The translations under genes were made by a program, and so were the position numbers. This document shows, one piece after another, positions 12,364 to 21,137 of a DNA stretch of 54,680 nt. A model generated the notes under the pieces. The model was not told the DNA's origin. It worked only from the letters and a program-made list of their open reading frames with translations, and ran no database searches. Source of the stretch: an uncultured Clostridia bacterium (lineage in GTDB: Bacteria; Bacillota; Clostridia; Oscillospirales; Ruminococcaceae); the NCBI GenBank assembly GCA_947649285.1, contig CANSRB010000003.1, positions 1 through 54,680 of the forward strand. The letters run 5' to 3'. The stretch's first letter is position 1. Every line of letters starts with the position of its first letter.

Positions 12364-13728
12364 TTACACGCTGCTTTCCGGCTGTTTCGCTACCGGACGC
12401 CAGCTTCCGAATTGGTAAAAGCAGACCGACAAAACCGCAGCCACGGCCCAACCCAAGGGAATCGCCCACCAAATCGCTTCATAGCTTCCCGTCCAGCCAG
12501 CCAGAAGATAGGAAAACACCACCCGGATCACCAAATCCAGCAGGGTAGCCGAGGTAAAGCCGACCATATACCCTGCCCCTCTCAGGATCCCGTTGTGGAT
12601 CATCAGCACCGCCATCACCGCATATCCGGCGGATACGATCATCATATAGCCCGCGCCCACAGCCGCCGCGTCCGCCCCGCCGGCAGAGGAATCCACAAAC
12701 AGGCCGATCAGGGCTTTCCCTGTGAACAGAACCAAGACAAAAGAAGCCGCCCCATAAATCACCATACTAACCAAGCCGGTCCGCCGGCCCTGGTTCACCC
12801 GATCATACTTCCGCGCCCCGATATTTTGAGCGGTAAAACTGGAAACCGCATTGCTCATGCTGATTAGGGTCATCTTAAAGAAGGAATCCACCTTGATGGC
12901 GGAGGAATATCCCGCTACAACCACCGAACCGAAGCTGTTGATCAGCGCCTGTACGCAAAGCTGCCCGATCGATACAATCGACTGCTGCAAAATGCTGGGC
13001 AGCGCGATCCGCCCCATCCGGAGCAGGAGCTTCCCATCGAAAAACCGGGGTTCTCCCTCCGTCTCGGTACGTTTCAGACGCAGGAGCAGCACACCCACCG
13101 AAATCAGGGAGGAAATTCCCTGGGCAATGAAGGTTGCCCAAGCCACACCGGCCACACCCATCTGGAACACCGCAACAAAGAGCAGATCCAGCGCGATGTT
13201 CAGCAAAGAGGAGAAGATCAGGAAATAAAGCGGGGTTTTGCTGTCCCCCAGCCCATTAAAAACGGCCGTGGCAATATTATAAAGGAACAGGAAAACCAAT
13301 CCCCAGACATAAATCCGCAGATACAGGGCCGAATCGGAAAAGATATTTTGCGGCGTGTTCATCAGCCGCATCAACGGATTGCAAAATACCCAGCCAGCCC
13401 CGGTGCAAATCAGGCTGAGCACGAGCATGGAAAGAAGGGAAGTGGAGATCGCCGTTTTCATGGGGGCGTATTCCCTGGCGCCGAAAAGCTGGGAGATGAC
13501 TACCGAACAGCCCAGCCCCGCTCCGGTTGCCACCGCAATGAACAGCATGGTTATCGGATAAGAAGCGCCGACCGCCGCCAGCGCATCCACCCCCGCAAAT
13601 TTTCCGGCCACCACACTGTCCACGACGTTATAGAGCTGTTGGAACATCCCGCTGAGGATCATCGGCGCGGAAAAACCCAGCAGGATCCTAGACGGGCTTC
13701 CGATTGTCATATCCTGAATCACAGGCAA
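12364..13728 (-). CDS. MATE family efflux transporter
   Basis: The 454-residue membrane protein has about 12 hydrophobic helices in two homologous halves. The first half begins SRILLGFSAPMILSGMFQQLYNVVDSVVAGKFAG and the second IALPSILQQSIVSIGQLCVQALINSFG, both typical of Na+ or H+ driven multidrug and toxin extrusion proteins. The gene is followed 12 bases later by the Rrf2-type regulator, so they may be co-transcribed. A hairpin (GGAAGCCTG/CAGGCTTCC, 13751-13771) lies in its 5' leader just before the ribosome site; its role is unknown. Confidence 0.95.
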   Translation of the reverse strand: MPVIQDMTIGSPSRILLGFSAPMILSGMFQQLYNVVDSVVAGKFAGVDALAAVGASYPITMLFIAVATGAGLGCSVVISQLFGAREYAPMKTAISTSLLSMLVLSLICTGAGWVFCNPLMRLMNTPQNIFSDSALYLRIYVWGLVFLFLYNIATAVFNGLGDSKTPLYFLIFSSLLNIALDLLFVAVFQMGVAGVAWATFIAQGISSLISVGVLLLRLKRTETEGEPRFFDGKLLLRMGRIALPSILQQSIVSIGQLCVQALINSFGSVVVAGYSSAIKVDSFFKMTLISMSNAVSSFTAQNIGARKYDRVNQGRRTGLVSMVIYGAASFVLVLFTGKALIGLFVDSSAGGADAAAVGAGYMMIVSAGYAVMAVLMIHNGILRGAGYMVGFTSATLLDLVIRVVFSYLLAGWTGSYEAIWWAIPLGWAVAAVLSVCFYQFGSWRPVAKQPESSV

Positions 13729-13874
13729 CCATCCTTTCTGCTTTTTACAGGGAAGCCTGCTTCAGGCTTCCGGACTTTTTTCTTTTCATTTTAACATAAA
13801 TCCACCGGAAATATCAGAGTAAATCTGCCCAAAAACTTTCCACCCTCCCTTGAGAAATCCCCTATGCCGCATTC

Positions 13875-13902
13875 ACGCCTCTGTTCCCTTCCGCATAGAC
13901 TG
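13875..13902 (+). promoter_or_regulatory. Possible sigma-K-like promoter of the collagen-like gene
   Basis: AC at 13875, a 17-base gap and CATAGACTG (13894-13902) approximate the mother-cell sigma-K pattern (AC, then CATAnnnTA). The last position differs from consensus. It would place the start of transcription about 45 bases before the gene and fits a late spore-surface protein. This is inference from a short motif. Confidence 0.3.
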
Positions 13903-13956
13903 AACATGAGAAGCCATCCGGCTTCTTCCCTGAAAAAATCTCTCAAACGAGGTGGA

Positions 13957-15666
13957 ATGGAATTGTATTACTTTGAACCTGAAGAAAAACGGTGGAGCAG
14001 GCCCCAGCATCCCTGCTGTCCACCGGTCTGTCCGCCGCCTGAGCCTCCGCCCTGCTGTTCGTGCGAGTCCTGCGACTGTAATCCCTGTGATTGCGGTTCA
14101 AGCGAATATCGTCCGGGCATTCCCGGCCCCACGGGTCCCCAGGGTCCTGTCGGACATAGGGGTCCCCAAGGTCCGACAGGACCGGCAGGTCCGCAAGGCC
14201 AAGCAGGCCCACAGGGTCCCACTGGCCCGCAAGGCCCAATAGGCCCGGCAGGCCCGCAAGGAGCACAAGGCCCCGTCGGGCCTATGGGTGGATGCGGCCC
14301 TAGAGGTTGTCCTGGCCCTCAGGGTGCAACCGGAGCGCAAGGCCCGCAAGGTCCTATTGGACCCACTGGCCCGACCGGCGCCACAGGGGCTACCGGGGCC
14401 ACGGGAGCACAAGGACCCCAGGGTCCGCAAGGCCCCATTGGACCCACTGGCCCAACCGGTGCAACCGGCATGGGAGCCACAGGGGCTACAGGGCCTCAAG
14501 GCCCGCAGGGGCCCACTGGACCGACCGGACCGACCGGAGCAACTGGTACTGGCGCTACAGGGGCTACGGGACCTCAAGGACCACAGGGGCCCATTGGATC
14601 TACCGGCCCGACTGGTGCTACAGGGGCAACCGGAGCTACAGGCGCTACGGGACCTCAGGGTCTGCAAGGACCCATTGGACCCACCGGCCCGACCGGTGCT
14701 ACAGGCACCGGAGCCACGGGGGCTACGGGGCCTCAAGGGCCGCAGGGCCTGCAAGGTCTCATCGGGCCTACCGGCCCGACTGGTGCTACAGGCACCGGAG
14801 CCACGGGGGCTACGGGACCCCAGGGCCCGCAGGGTCTCATCGGGCCTACCGGCCCGACTGGTGCTACAGGGGCAACCGGAGCTACAGGCGCTACCGGTGC
14901 AGACGGCCCGCAGGGTCTCATCGGGCCTACCGGCCCGGCCGGGGCTACAGGGGCAACCGGGGCTACAGGCGCTACCGGTGCAGACGGCCCGCAAGGCCCC
15001 ATCGGGCCTATCGGCCCGGCTGGTGCTACAGGGGCAACCGGGGCTACAGGCGCTACCGGTGCAGACGGCCCGCAAGGTCTTATCGGACCCATCGGCCCCA
15101 CTGGTGCTACAGGGGCAACCGGGGCTACAGGCGCTACAGGCCCTGCTTCCGGGGCCAGCATCATCCCTTATTCTTCTGGCACACCAGTATCCCTGACCGC
15201 ACTTGCAACCGGCCTCGCATCCCTTCCGGCTTTTATCGGATTCGGCTCATCCGCCCCCGGGCTGACCGTCCTGGGCAACTCGATCAACTTGACCAATCCC
15301 GCCGGAACCCTTTCCAACTTTGCTTTCAGCCTGCCGCGTGACGGGGTCATAACCGGGCTGAGTGCATTTTTCTCCACAACGCTGGCGCTGACCTTAGTCG
15401 GTACTACCGCATCGATCACCGCGCAGCTGTACAGCTCGGCAACACCAGACAATATCTTTACCCCAGTTCCCGGCGCACTGGTAACGCTTGGGCCGATCAG
15501 CGGGGTCGTTTCAATCGGAACCACCTTCCATGCGACCGCGTCCGGCTTGAACATCCCGGTTACGAACGAAACACGGCTGCTCTTGGTCTATTCGGTTTCG
15601 ACGTCCGGAGTCGCTCTGGCAAACGCGATCGTCGGATACGCCAGCGCAGGCCTTTCGATCCAGTAA
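13957..15666 (+). CDS. Collagen-like exosporium protein with BclB-type C-terminal domain
   Basis: About 569 residues. A short N terminus is followed by a Cys/Pro-rich stretch ([15 protein letters not shown], then [11 protein letters not shown]; residues about 19-47), a collagen-like region of roughly 114 Gly-X-Y triplets (residues 54-396, mostly GAT, GPT, GPQ and GPI), and a C-terminal domain (about 397-569) with [32 protein letters not shown] and [11 protein letters not shown] that matches the BclB C-terminal domain of exosporium glycoproteins. Four one-residue interruptions (GMG once, GTG three times) break the triplet phase. The start is uncertain: ATG 13957 sits only 2 bases after GAGGTG, and a TTG at 13963 has better spacing. 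Probably a trimeric spore-surface filament, cross-linked by the cysteines and O-glycosylated on Thr. Confidence 0.9.
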   Translation: MELYYFEPEEKRWSRPQHPCCPPVCPPPEPPPCCSCESCDCNPCDCGSSEYRPGIPGPTGPQGPVGHRGPQGPTGPAGPQGQAGPQGPTGPQGPIGPAGPQGAQGPVGPMGGCGPRGCPGPQGATGAQGPQGPIGPTGPTGATGATGATGAQGPQGPQGPIGPTGPTGATGMGATGATGPQGPQGPTGPTGPTGATGTGATGATGPQGPQGPIGSTGPTGATGATGATGATGPQGLQGPIGPTGPTGATGTGATGATGPQGPQGLQGLIGPTGPTGATGTGATGATGPQGPQGLIGPTGPTGATGATGATGATGADGPQGLIGPTGPAGATGATGATGATGADGPQGPIGPIGPAGATGATGATGATGADGPQGLIGPIGPTGATGATGATGATGPASGASIIPYSSGTPVSLTALATGLASLPAFIGFGSSAPGLTVLGNSINLTNPAGTLSNFAFSLPRDGVITGLSAFFSTTLALTLVGTTASITAQLYSSATPDNIFTPVPGALVTLGPISGVVSIGTTFHATASGLNIPVTNETRLLLVYSVSTSGVALANAIVGYASAGLSIQ

Positions 15667-15681
15667 ACTCACTTTTCCCCC

Positions 15682-15713
15682 AAAAATCCGGCGGTTAGAA
15701 CCGCCGGATTTTT
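15682..15713 (+). terminator. Terminator of the collagen-like gene
   Basis: AAAAATCCGGCGGTT pairs with AACCGCCGGATTTTT, ending in a T-run 16 bases after the stop codon. Confidence 0.92.
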
Positions 15714-15803
15714 GTTGTCAAAACTTAATTTCCCACTATCATTCCATTTCGCTGCATGATATTATAAAGATACAGCAAATCCAATACACAATAGGGTGAA
15801 ACC

Positions 15804-16349
15804 ATGGCCAAAACAATAAATCGAATCACAGGGATCCTCTTCCTGCTCTTTGTGTCGATGGCAGTCCTGGCGGGAACCGTTCAGCAGGAATTCTTTTTTA
15901 CCGCAGCCATTACGCTGGGAACCACTTTCTATCATTTTGGCATGAGGCTGGCAGTTGGCTGGATTCTGAATAAAATCCTGCAAAACAGGGCCGACTATCG
16001 AAAAAAGTGGTATCAGCCCCATAAAATAGAAACCTGGCTCTACAAAGCGATAAAAATAAAAAACTGGAAAAACCGGATGCCCAGCTACCAGCCCGAACGC
16101 TTCTCCCCTTCCCAATATACGTGGGACGAAATCGCACAGGCCACCTGCCAAGCGGAAATCATCCACGAAATCATTATCCTTTTCAGCTTTCTTCCCATGG
16201 CGGCAACGGTATTTTTCGGAAACGCCCCTGTCTTTTTAGCCACCTCTGCCTGTGCTGCCTGCGTGGATCTTATCTTCGTTCTGATACAGCGGTATAACCG
16301 CCCCCGGATATTAAAGCGGCTTCAGCAAAAGTCCCGGCGGGAACGGTGA
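15804..16349 (+). CDS. CrtO-like membrane protein (glycosyl-4,4'-diaponeurosporenoate acyltransferase family)
   Basis: The 181-residue protein has an N-terminal hydrophobic pair (about residues 9-26 and 30-56), a basic middle part with IKNWKNRMPSY, and a C-terminal hydrophobic region ending VLIQRYNRPRI followed by a basic tail. The pattern K-W-K near the middle, AE-x-x-H, and QRYNRPR is that of the staphylococcal CrtO acyltransferase, which esterifies the staphyloxanthin glycoside. No carotenoid genes are nearby, so the acceptor here is unknown and may be another glycolipid. It stands alone between two terminators. Confidence 0.65.
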   Translation: MAKTINRITGILFLLFVSMAVLAGTVQQEFFFTAAITLGTTFYHFGMRLAVGWILNKILQNRADYRKKWYQPHKIETWLYKAIKIKNWKNRMPSYQPERFSPSQYTWDEIAQATCQAEIIHEIIILFSFLPMAATVFFGNAPVFLATSACAACVDLIFVLIQRYNRPRILKRLQQKSRRER

Positions 16350-16384
16350 AACGCCGGGATTCCCTCCCGGCGTTTCAATTTTTT
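16347..16384. terminator. Bidirectional terminator
   Basis: TGAAACGCCGGGA pairs with TCCCGGCGTTTCA and is followed by a T-run on the plus strand. It starts in the stop codon of the CrtO-like gene and lies just beyond the convergent aldo/keto reductase gene. Confidence 0.88.
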
Positions 16385-16388
16385 CAGA

Positions 16389-17525
16389 TCAAAGGGAAGC
16401 TAAAATCCCTTCTACTTTGCGGAGCTGTTCCCGAATTTTCAATTTCTGCGGGCATTTTTTCTCGCAAAGTCCACAGTCCACGCAGTCCTTCACGGTTTTC
16501 CCCGGATTTTCCGGGCCCGCGATATAATCCTGGTAATCTTTTTTCGCCAGATCGGTCAGCCCATACACATTGTGATAGGTATACGCGTTGAAGATCCGCG
16601 GGATCACGATCCCCTGCGGACAGGGCTGGCAGTAATTACAGCCGGTGCAGTAGAGCTCGCTGAACTTCTTGACATTGTCAATGGCTTCGCCCAGCTCTTT
16701 CCACTCCGCTTCGCTCATGGGGTTTTCCAACGAGGCAATCGCCGCATTCTGGTCCACCATCTCCATGGTCTGCATCCCGGAAAGCGCGCAGGAAATGTTC
16801 TGATTCCCCAGTACGAACCGGAAAGCCAATTCGTAAGTGGCCACATTTTCCCGGCCGGTCAGCCGTTTGGATACATCGACCGGAACCGCCAGCCGGCCGC
16901 CGCCGACCGGGCCCATCGCCAGCACGCCCAAGCCCTTGGAAGCCGCATAGGCGATCATTTCCTCGTTTTTGCGGTCCAGCAGGTTATACTGCACCAGCAT
17001 TGTTTCCAGCTCCGGCGCTGAATCAATGATGTGCTTGATGACGTCCGGGTCATCATGGAAGGAAAAAGAGATATGACGGATCTTCCCTTCTTCTTTCAGC
17101 TTGAGGGCTTCCTCAATCAAGCCGAGCCCCATGATCTTCTGATCGAAGACCTCTTTGTTAATCGCCCAGAAATGATAGAAGTCGATATAATCCGTGTCCA
17201 GCTTTTCCAGGCTGAGCTCGCATTGGCGGCGGTAATCCTCTTTGCTTTTGACATTTTCCATCGGGCATTTGGTGGAGATCAGCACCTTATCCCGGAAGGG
17301 CTTGAGCGCGCGGCCCACCGCAATCTCACTGTTGTTGTGGCAGTAAAAAAAGGCGGTGTCGAAATAGTTCACGCCCAACTCATAGGCGTGGCGGAGCATC
17401 TCGTCGCACTTCTCATAATCCATGGTAAAGCTGCCGTCTTCCTGCTCGATTTCCGGCAGGCGCATACAGCCGAACCCTAAAGCAGAAATCTGTTCGCCGG
17501 TGTTGCCGAATTTGCGGTAAATCAT
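16389..17525 (-). CDS. Aldo/keto reductase with C-terminal 4Fe-4S motifs
   Basis: The 378-residue protein has an aldo/keto reductase barrel with the catalytic tetrad D56, Y61, K86 and H118 (NYFDTAFFYCHNN, LISTKCP, YIDFYHFW). The C-terminal third adds two ferredoxin-like motifs, CTGCNYCQPCP (about residue 293) and CVDCGLCEKKCP (about 349), as in the clostridial ferredoxin-linked subgroup. It probably reduces a carbonyl compound with NAD(P)H or electrons from the clusters; the substrate is unknown. It is monocistronic. Confidence 0.93.
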   Translation of the reverse strand: MIYRKFGNTGEQISALGFGCMRLPEIEQEDGSFTMDYEKCDEMLRHAYELGVNYFDTAFFYCHNNSEIAVGRALKPFRDKVLISTKCPMENVKSKEDYRRQCELSLEKLDTDYIDFYHFWAINKEVFDQKIMGLGLIEEALKLKEEGKIRHISFSFHDDPDVIKHIIDSAPELETMLVQYNLLDRKNEEMIAYAASKGLGVLAMGPVGGGRLAVPVDVSKRLTGRENVATYELAFRFVLGNQNISCALSGMQTMEMVDQNAAIASLENPMSEAEWKELGEAIDNVKKFSELYCTGCNYCQPCPQGIVIPRIFNAYTYHNVYGLTDLAKKDYQDYIAGPENPGKTVKDCVDCGLCEKKCPQKLKIREQLRKVEGILASL

Positions 17526-17639
17526 GATGTTGTCCCTTCTTTCGCGGGAATATACCCGCCGTTTTCTTCCAGTATAACGCTTTACGAAGCATTTGGCAAG
17601 AAGTTTATCCGCCTAACGCCGTATCCTCGCGCATTTTAT

Positions 17640-18005
17640 AAAAAGAGCAGGCTTTCAAGCGCACAGCCCCGTCACGCGATAGAACACCCAACCCCCAAAC
17701 GGGGAGAAGCCGCTGATTTGTGGGGCTCCGCGCCCAATTTCTTTGGACGCCCAAAGAAATTGGAGAAAGAAACACGCCAAGGAGGCGACTCCGGCTTGCG
17801 CCGAAATATTGCAAGGCCGCCCCCTTGGATTCCCCCGTGCGCCAACGGTTCCCTCTGCCTCCCGGACGAAAGCAGATCATTCCTTACGATTTCACACAAG
17901 GCAAGCCTGAAAACCACCACCCGAGCGGGCGGGACGTTCCTCCGGCTCCGACCAGGGCGTCCCGTCCGCAGGGAAACTTCCTCTCTGTCTACCATGTGGG
18001 AGTTT
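17640..18005 (-). repeat. Dispersed GC-rich repeat, family C copy 2
   Basis: This fills the 515-base gap between the reductase and ZIP genes. It starts at GGCTTTCAAG (17651), contains a hairpin CCAATTTCTTTGG, loop ACGC, CCAAAGAAATTGG (17734-17763, 13-bp perfect stem), and ends with a segment (GGGACGTTCCTCCGGCTCCG then CTCTGTCTACCATGTGGG, 17931-18001) that is nearly identical to 31264-31334. The part around the hairpin matches copy 1 in reverse orientation. Open frames here are not credible genes. Confidence 0.8.
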
Positions 18006-18040
18006 TCTTCTCTCCTATAAAGTCTTTATAGAGGACACTC

Positions 18041-18844
18041 CTATCCTCCCAACGCCGTATCCAGCACCATCATCAGGACAAACCCCGCCAGCACGCCCCA
18101 TGTACCCATGTGGGAGTGCTCCCCCAGCCGTGCTTCCGGGATCAGCTCTTCCACGACCACATAGATCATGGCGCCGGCAGCGAAGGAGAGCAGCCAGGGC
18201 ATTAGCGGGGCAATCCTGCCAGCGGCCAGGGCGGTCAGCACCCCGGCAGCCGGCTCCACAATGCCGGACAGCGCACCATAAAGGAAGGCGCGGGGATTGG
18301 AAACCCCTTCTTTTTTCAGCGGGAGGGAGATTGCCGCGCCCTCCGGCAGGTTTTGCAGCCCGATCCCGATCGACAGCGCGAAAGCCGCTGCCAACGAGGT
18401 AGGAGCGGCCTCATTCCCCGCCAGCCCGAACAGCAAGCCCACGGCCATCCCTTCCGGGATATTATGGAGGGTTACGGCGAAAACCAGCATGGTGGTTCGC
18501 TTCAGCCGGGAAGGCAGCCCCTCGGGAGCGTCGCTCCCAGGGTGCAGGTGGGGAAGCAGCCGATCCAGCGCGACCAAAAACAGCGCGCCCAGCAAAAAGC
18601 CTCCTGAAGCCGGGATCCACCCAGGCGTCCCCTGCTCCTCCGCCATTTCAATCCCAGGGATCAGCAGCGACCAAACTGACGCCGCAATCATCACCCCCGC
18701 AGCAAATCCCAGGAAAATCCGCTGGAAATTCTCACTGACTTCTTTTCGGAAGAAAAAAACCAGCGCCGCACCCAGAACGGTAGCCGCAAAGGGAACCGCT
18801 GTTCCCACCAGTGCCAGCAGTGCTGGATTCCATTCGTTCATCAT
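18041..18844 (-). CDS. ZIP family metal transporter (GufA type)
   Basis: The 267-residue membrane protein has about eight hydrophobic helices. The metal-binding signatures HNIPEG (helix 4) and QNLPEGAA (helix 5) identify the ZIP family, probably zinc or iron uptake; the GufA subfamily has this length and arrangement. EELIPEA occurs in a later helix. Good promoter and hairpin signals lie upstream (18862-18936). GGAGGGGG precedes the start; ATG 18844 and 18841 are both possible. Confidence 0.93.
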   Translation of the reverse strand: MMNEWNPALLALVGTAVPFAATVLGAALVFFFRKEVSENFQRIFLGFAAGVMIAASVWSLLIPGIEMAEEQGTPGWIPASGGFLLGALFLVALDRLLPHLHPGSDAPEGLPSRLKRTTMLVFAVTLHNIPEGMAVGLLFGLAGNEAAPTSLAAAFALSIGIGLQNLPEGAAISLPLKKEGVSNPRAFLYGALSGIVEPAAGVLTALAAGRIAPLMPWLLSFAAGAMIYVVVEELIPEARLGEHSHMGTWGVLAGFVLMMVLDTALGG

Positions 18845-18861
18845 GAACCCCCTCCTTTTTT

Positions 18862-18936
18862 AGAAGCTGTACCGATAGGATTGGTGCAGCTTCTTATGCT
18901 GTTTATCAGTATAAAGGAATCCCTGCGCTTTGGCAA
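18862..18936 (-). promoter_or_regulatory. ZIP promoter and operator-like hairpin
   Basis: On the minus strand TTGCCA (18931-18936), a 17-base spacer and TATACT (18908-18913) form a good promoter. Directly after the start of transcription an inverted repeat (AGAAGCTGCACC, nine bases, GGTACAGCTTCT; one mismatch) ends next to the ribosome site. It could be a metal-regulator operator or an RNA stem that affects translation. Confidence 0.6.
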
Positions 18937-19006
18937 GCTGATTCCATGCGGGAAAAGCCGACAAAAAATTTTCCTGTTCCCTTTCTGGGAATTATTGGTC
19001 GAACGC

Positions 19007-19068
19007 TTGACTTTTCCGGATGGGTTCCTTATGATGATAGTAAACACATTTGAGGCAGTATACACTGC
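19007..19068 (+). promoter_or_regulatory. Promoter and palindrome upstream of the GH20 gene
   Basis: TTGACT (19007-19012), 17 bases and TATGAT (19030-19035) form the promoter. A near-palindrome GCAGTATACACTGC (19055-19068) follows the start site and may be an operator for a sugar-responsive repressor. Confidence 0.6.
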
Positions 19069-19124
19069 TTATGAAGTCCAAAGCAAGCTCTTTTTATAAA
19101 AGCAGCTGAAAGGAAGGATAGACG

Positions 19125-21011
19125 ATGTTATTACTCAAAGAAACCGCGGCTTTAGAAGAATTCCTGCCGCAGCTTCGGAATCTGGCGAATCTGCGGGTGC
19201 TGACTTTCGATAAGGAAGGGCTTTCCCTGTCCTGCAAGCAGGAGGGCGAAGGGATCACCATCGTAAAAACACAGGATCAGGCAGCGATCACCTACGGAAA
19301 AAGAGTCGAATTTTTCCGGGCGCTGGCCACAATCGCCGCACGCGAAGAGGAGGAATACACCCTCCATGAAAACGCGCACTTCCAATTCAACGGCGCCATG
19401 CTGGATAACTCCCGCAACTCGGTGCTGAACCTGAAAACTGCCAAGGAAATGGTCATGTACGCAGCACTCAGCGGCCTGGACCATATCCTGCTTTACAATG
19501 AAGATACCTTCGAAGTCCCCGAAGACCCCTATTTCGGCTATATGCGGATGTCCTACACCAAAAAGGACGTCCGGGAGCTGACTGACTTTGCCGCCGAGTT
19601 TGGCGTTACCATCGTCCCTTGCATCCAGACGCTGGCCCACCTGGAAACCACCCTGCGCTGGCGGAGCCATTGGGATATTGTGGATCATGGCGGCACCATG
19701 CTGGTGGAAGAAGAAAAAACCTACGAGCTGATTGAAAATATCATCAAATCCTGGCGGGACTGCGTGGATACCGAGCTGATCCATATCGGGATGGACGAGG
19801 CGTTCTACCTGGGCCGGGGCAAATATGTCGATCTGCATGGCTGCAAGCCCAAATTCGAGCTGATGTGCAATCATCTCAAGCGGGTGCTGAAAATCTGTGA
19901 AAAATATGGCTTCCGCGCCATGATCTGGAGCGATATGTTTTTCCACCTGGTTTTCGGCGGCTATTATACCGAGGATCAGGCCATTGATCCCAAGCTGATG
20001 GAATTGGTGCCGGAGGACGTCACCCTGGTTTATTGGGACTACTATTCCACTACCGAGGAACAGTACCGCACCCAAATGAAGAAGCACACCGCTTTCCCCA
20101 ACCAGATCGGCTTTGCCGGCGGTGCTTGGAAATGGAGCGGCCTGGTTCCGGCCCTCCGCCACAGCCACGAGGTTTCCAAGCTGGCGTTGAAGCAAGCCCG
20201 TGAAAACGGGATCTCTATTGTCTTTACCACCGCTTGGGGAGACAGCGGGGCCGAGGCTTCTATCTTCACCATCCTGCCGACCCTGCTGCTCTACGGCGAG
20301 GCCGGTTACACCGAGGGGGATCCGGATCAGGCCGTTTCCGACAAGCTGAAAGCGCTGACCGGGTACACGCTGGAGGAATATTTCACTCTCTGCGAGCCGA
20401 ACGTCACCCCCACCGGGAACAAAGTGCCTCATGTGAATCCGGCAAAATACCTGTTCTTCCAGGACCCGCTCCAAGGGCTGTTTGACTATCATGTCCGGGA
20501 GGATTTCCCCGCCTTCTTTGCAGACTGCGCGAAAAAGCTGGCAGAGCTGGCGCAGCGCGATTCCAAGCAAGCCTATTTATTCGACGTCATTGGAAAGCTC
20601 TGCTCTTGTCTGGAGCTGAAAGCCGACCTGGGCGTCCGCCTGAAAAAGGCTTATGACCAAAGGGACCACGCAGAGCTTTCCCGTCTGGCCAACGAAACCA
20701 TTCCGGAAATCCTGGCCCGGCTGGAGCCGTTTTATCAGAGCTTCCGGGAACAGTGGTATCGTGAAAGCCGCACCGGCGGGTTTGACGTCATGGACTTCCG
20801 GTTCGGCGGCCTCCGCCAGCGTCTGCTTTCCGCCCAAGACCTGATCAACCGCTACCTGAAGGGCGAAATTCCCACAATCCAGGAACTGGCTGAAAAGCGG
20901 CTGCCCTATGACTGCCGTGAAAATGATGAAACCAGCATCCATGGTGTCATCCATACGGACGAAAATTTCTTCGATTATATTGTCACTGCTAACGTCAATG
21001 GGCGTTTCTAA
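19125..21011 (+). CDS. Glycoside hydrolase family 20-type beta-N-acetylhexosaminidase
   Basis: The 628-residue protein carries the GH20 catalytic signature HIGMDEAFYLG (D224-E225; Glu is the acid/base and Asp assists the substrate acetamido group). The segment FQFNGAMLDNSRNSVLNLKT marks the start of the barrel. There is no signal peptide, so it is cytoplasmic and probably cleaves imported N-acetylhexosaminides. The C-terminal part (about 430-628) is helical and has no recognised domain. AAGGAAGGA precedes the ATG. A second glycosidase of a different family lies downstream. Confidence 0.88.
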   Translation: MLLLKETAALEEFLPQLRNLANLRVLTFDKEGLSLSCKQEGEGITIVKTQDQAAITYGKRVEFFRALATIAAREEEEYTLHENAHFQFNGAMLDNSRNSVLNLKTAKEMVMYAALSGLDHILLYNEDTFEVPEDPYFGYMRMSYTKKDVRELTDFAAEFGVTIVPCIQTLAHLETTLRWRSHWDIVDHGGTMLVEEEKTYELIENIIKSWRDCVDTELIHIGMDEAFYLGRGKYVDLHGCKPKFELMCNHLKRVLKICEKYGFRAMIWSDMFFHLVFGGYYTEDQAIDPKLMELVPEDVTLVYWDYYSTTEEQYRTQMKKHTAFPNQIGFAGGAWKWSGLVPALRHSHEVSKLALKQARENGISIVFTTAWGDSGAEASIFTILPTLLLYGEAGYTEGDPDQAVSDKLKALTGYTLEEYFTLCEPNVTPTGNKVPHVNPAKYLFFQDPLQGLFDYHVREDFPAFFADCAKKLAELAQRDSKQAYLFDVIGKLCSCLELKADLGVRLKKAYDQRDHAELSRLANETIPEILARLEPFYQSFREQWYRESRTGGFDVMDFRFGGLRQRLLSAQDLINRYLKGEIPTIQELAEKRLPYDCRENDETSIHGVIHTDENFFDYIVTANVNGRF

Positions 21012-21137
21012 ATGTCCCTTTTAAGGAAAGTGTTGCTGAGATATAACTTCAGCGGTTTCTACAAAAGCGCATTGATATAACAGGAGCCCCCCGTGTTATA
21101 ATCGGCACGACAAATCGAAAGCTGGAGGGTATAAAAA

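Noticed and set aside
14100-15140. CRISPR-like array or tandem DNA repeat
   Set aside because: The repeats are Gly-X-Y codons in one long frame with no spacers.
14098-15164. Long open frames on the minus strand opposite the collagen-like gene
   Set aside because: They mirror the Gly-X-Y codon repeats (Ala/Pro/Val or Arg/Ser/Cys repeats), lack ribosome sites, and depend on the GC-rich repeat rather than on coding selection.
17605-18031. Small open frames in the family C repeat
   Set aside because: Frames occur on both strands with no ribosome sites, and the same DNA recurs as a dispersed repeat.
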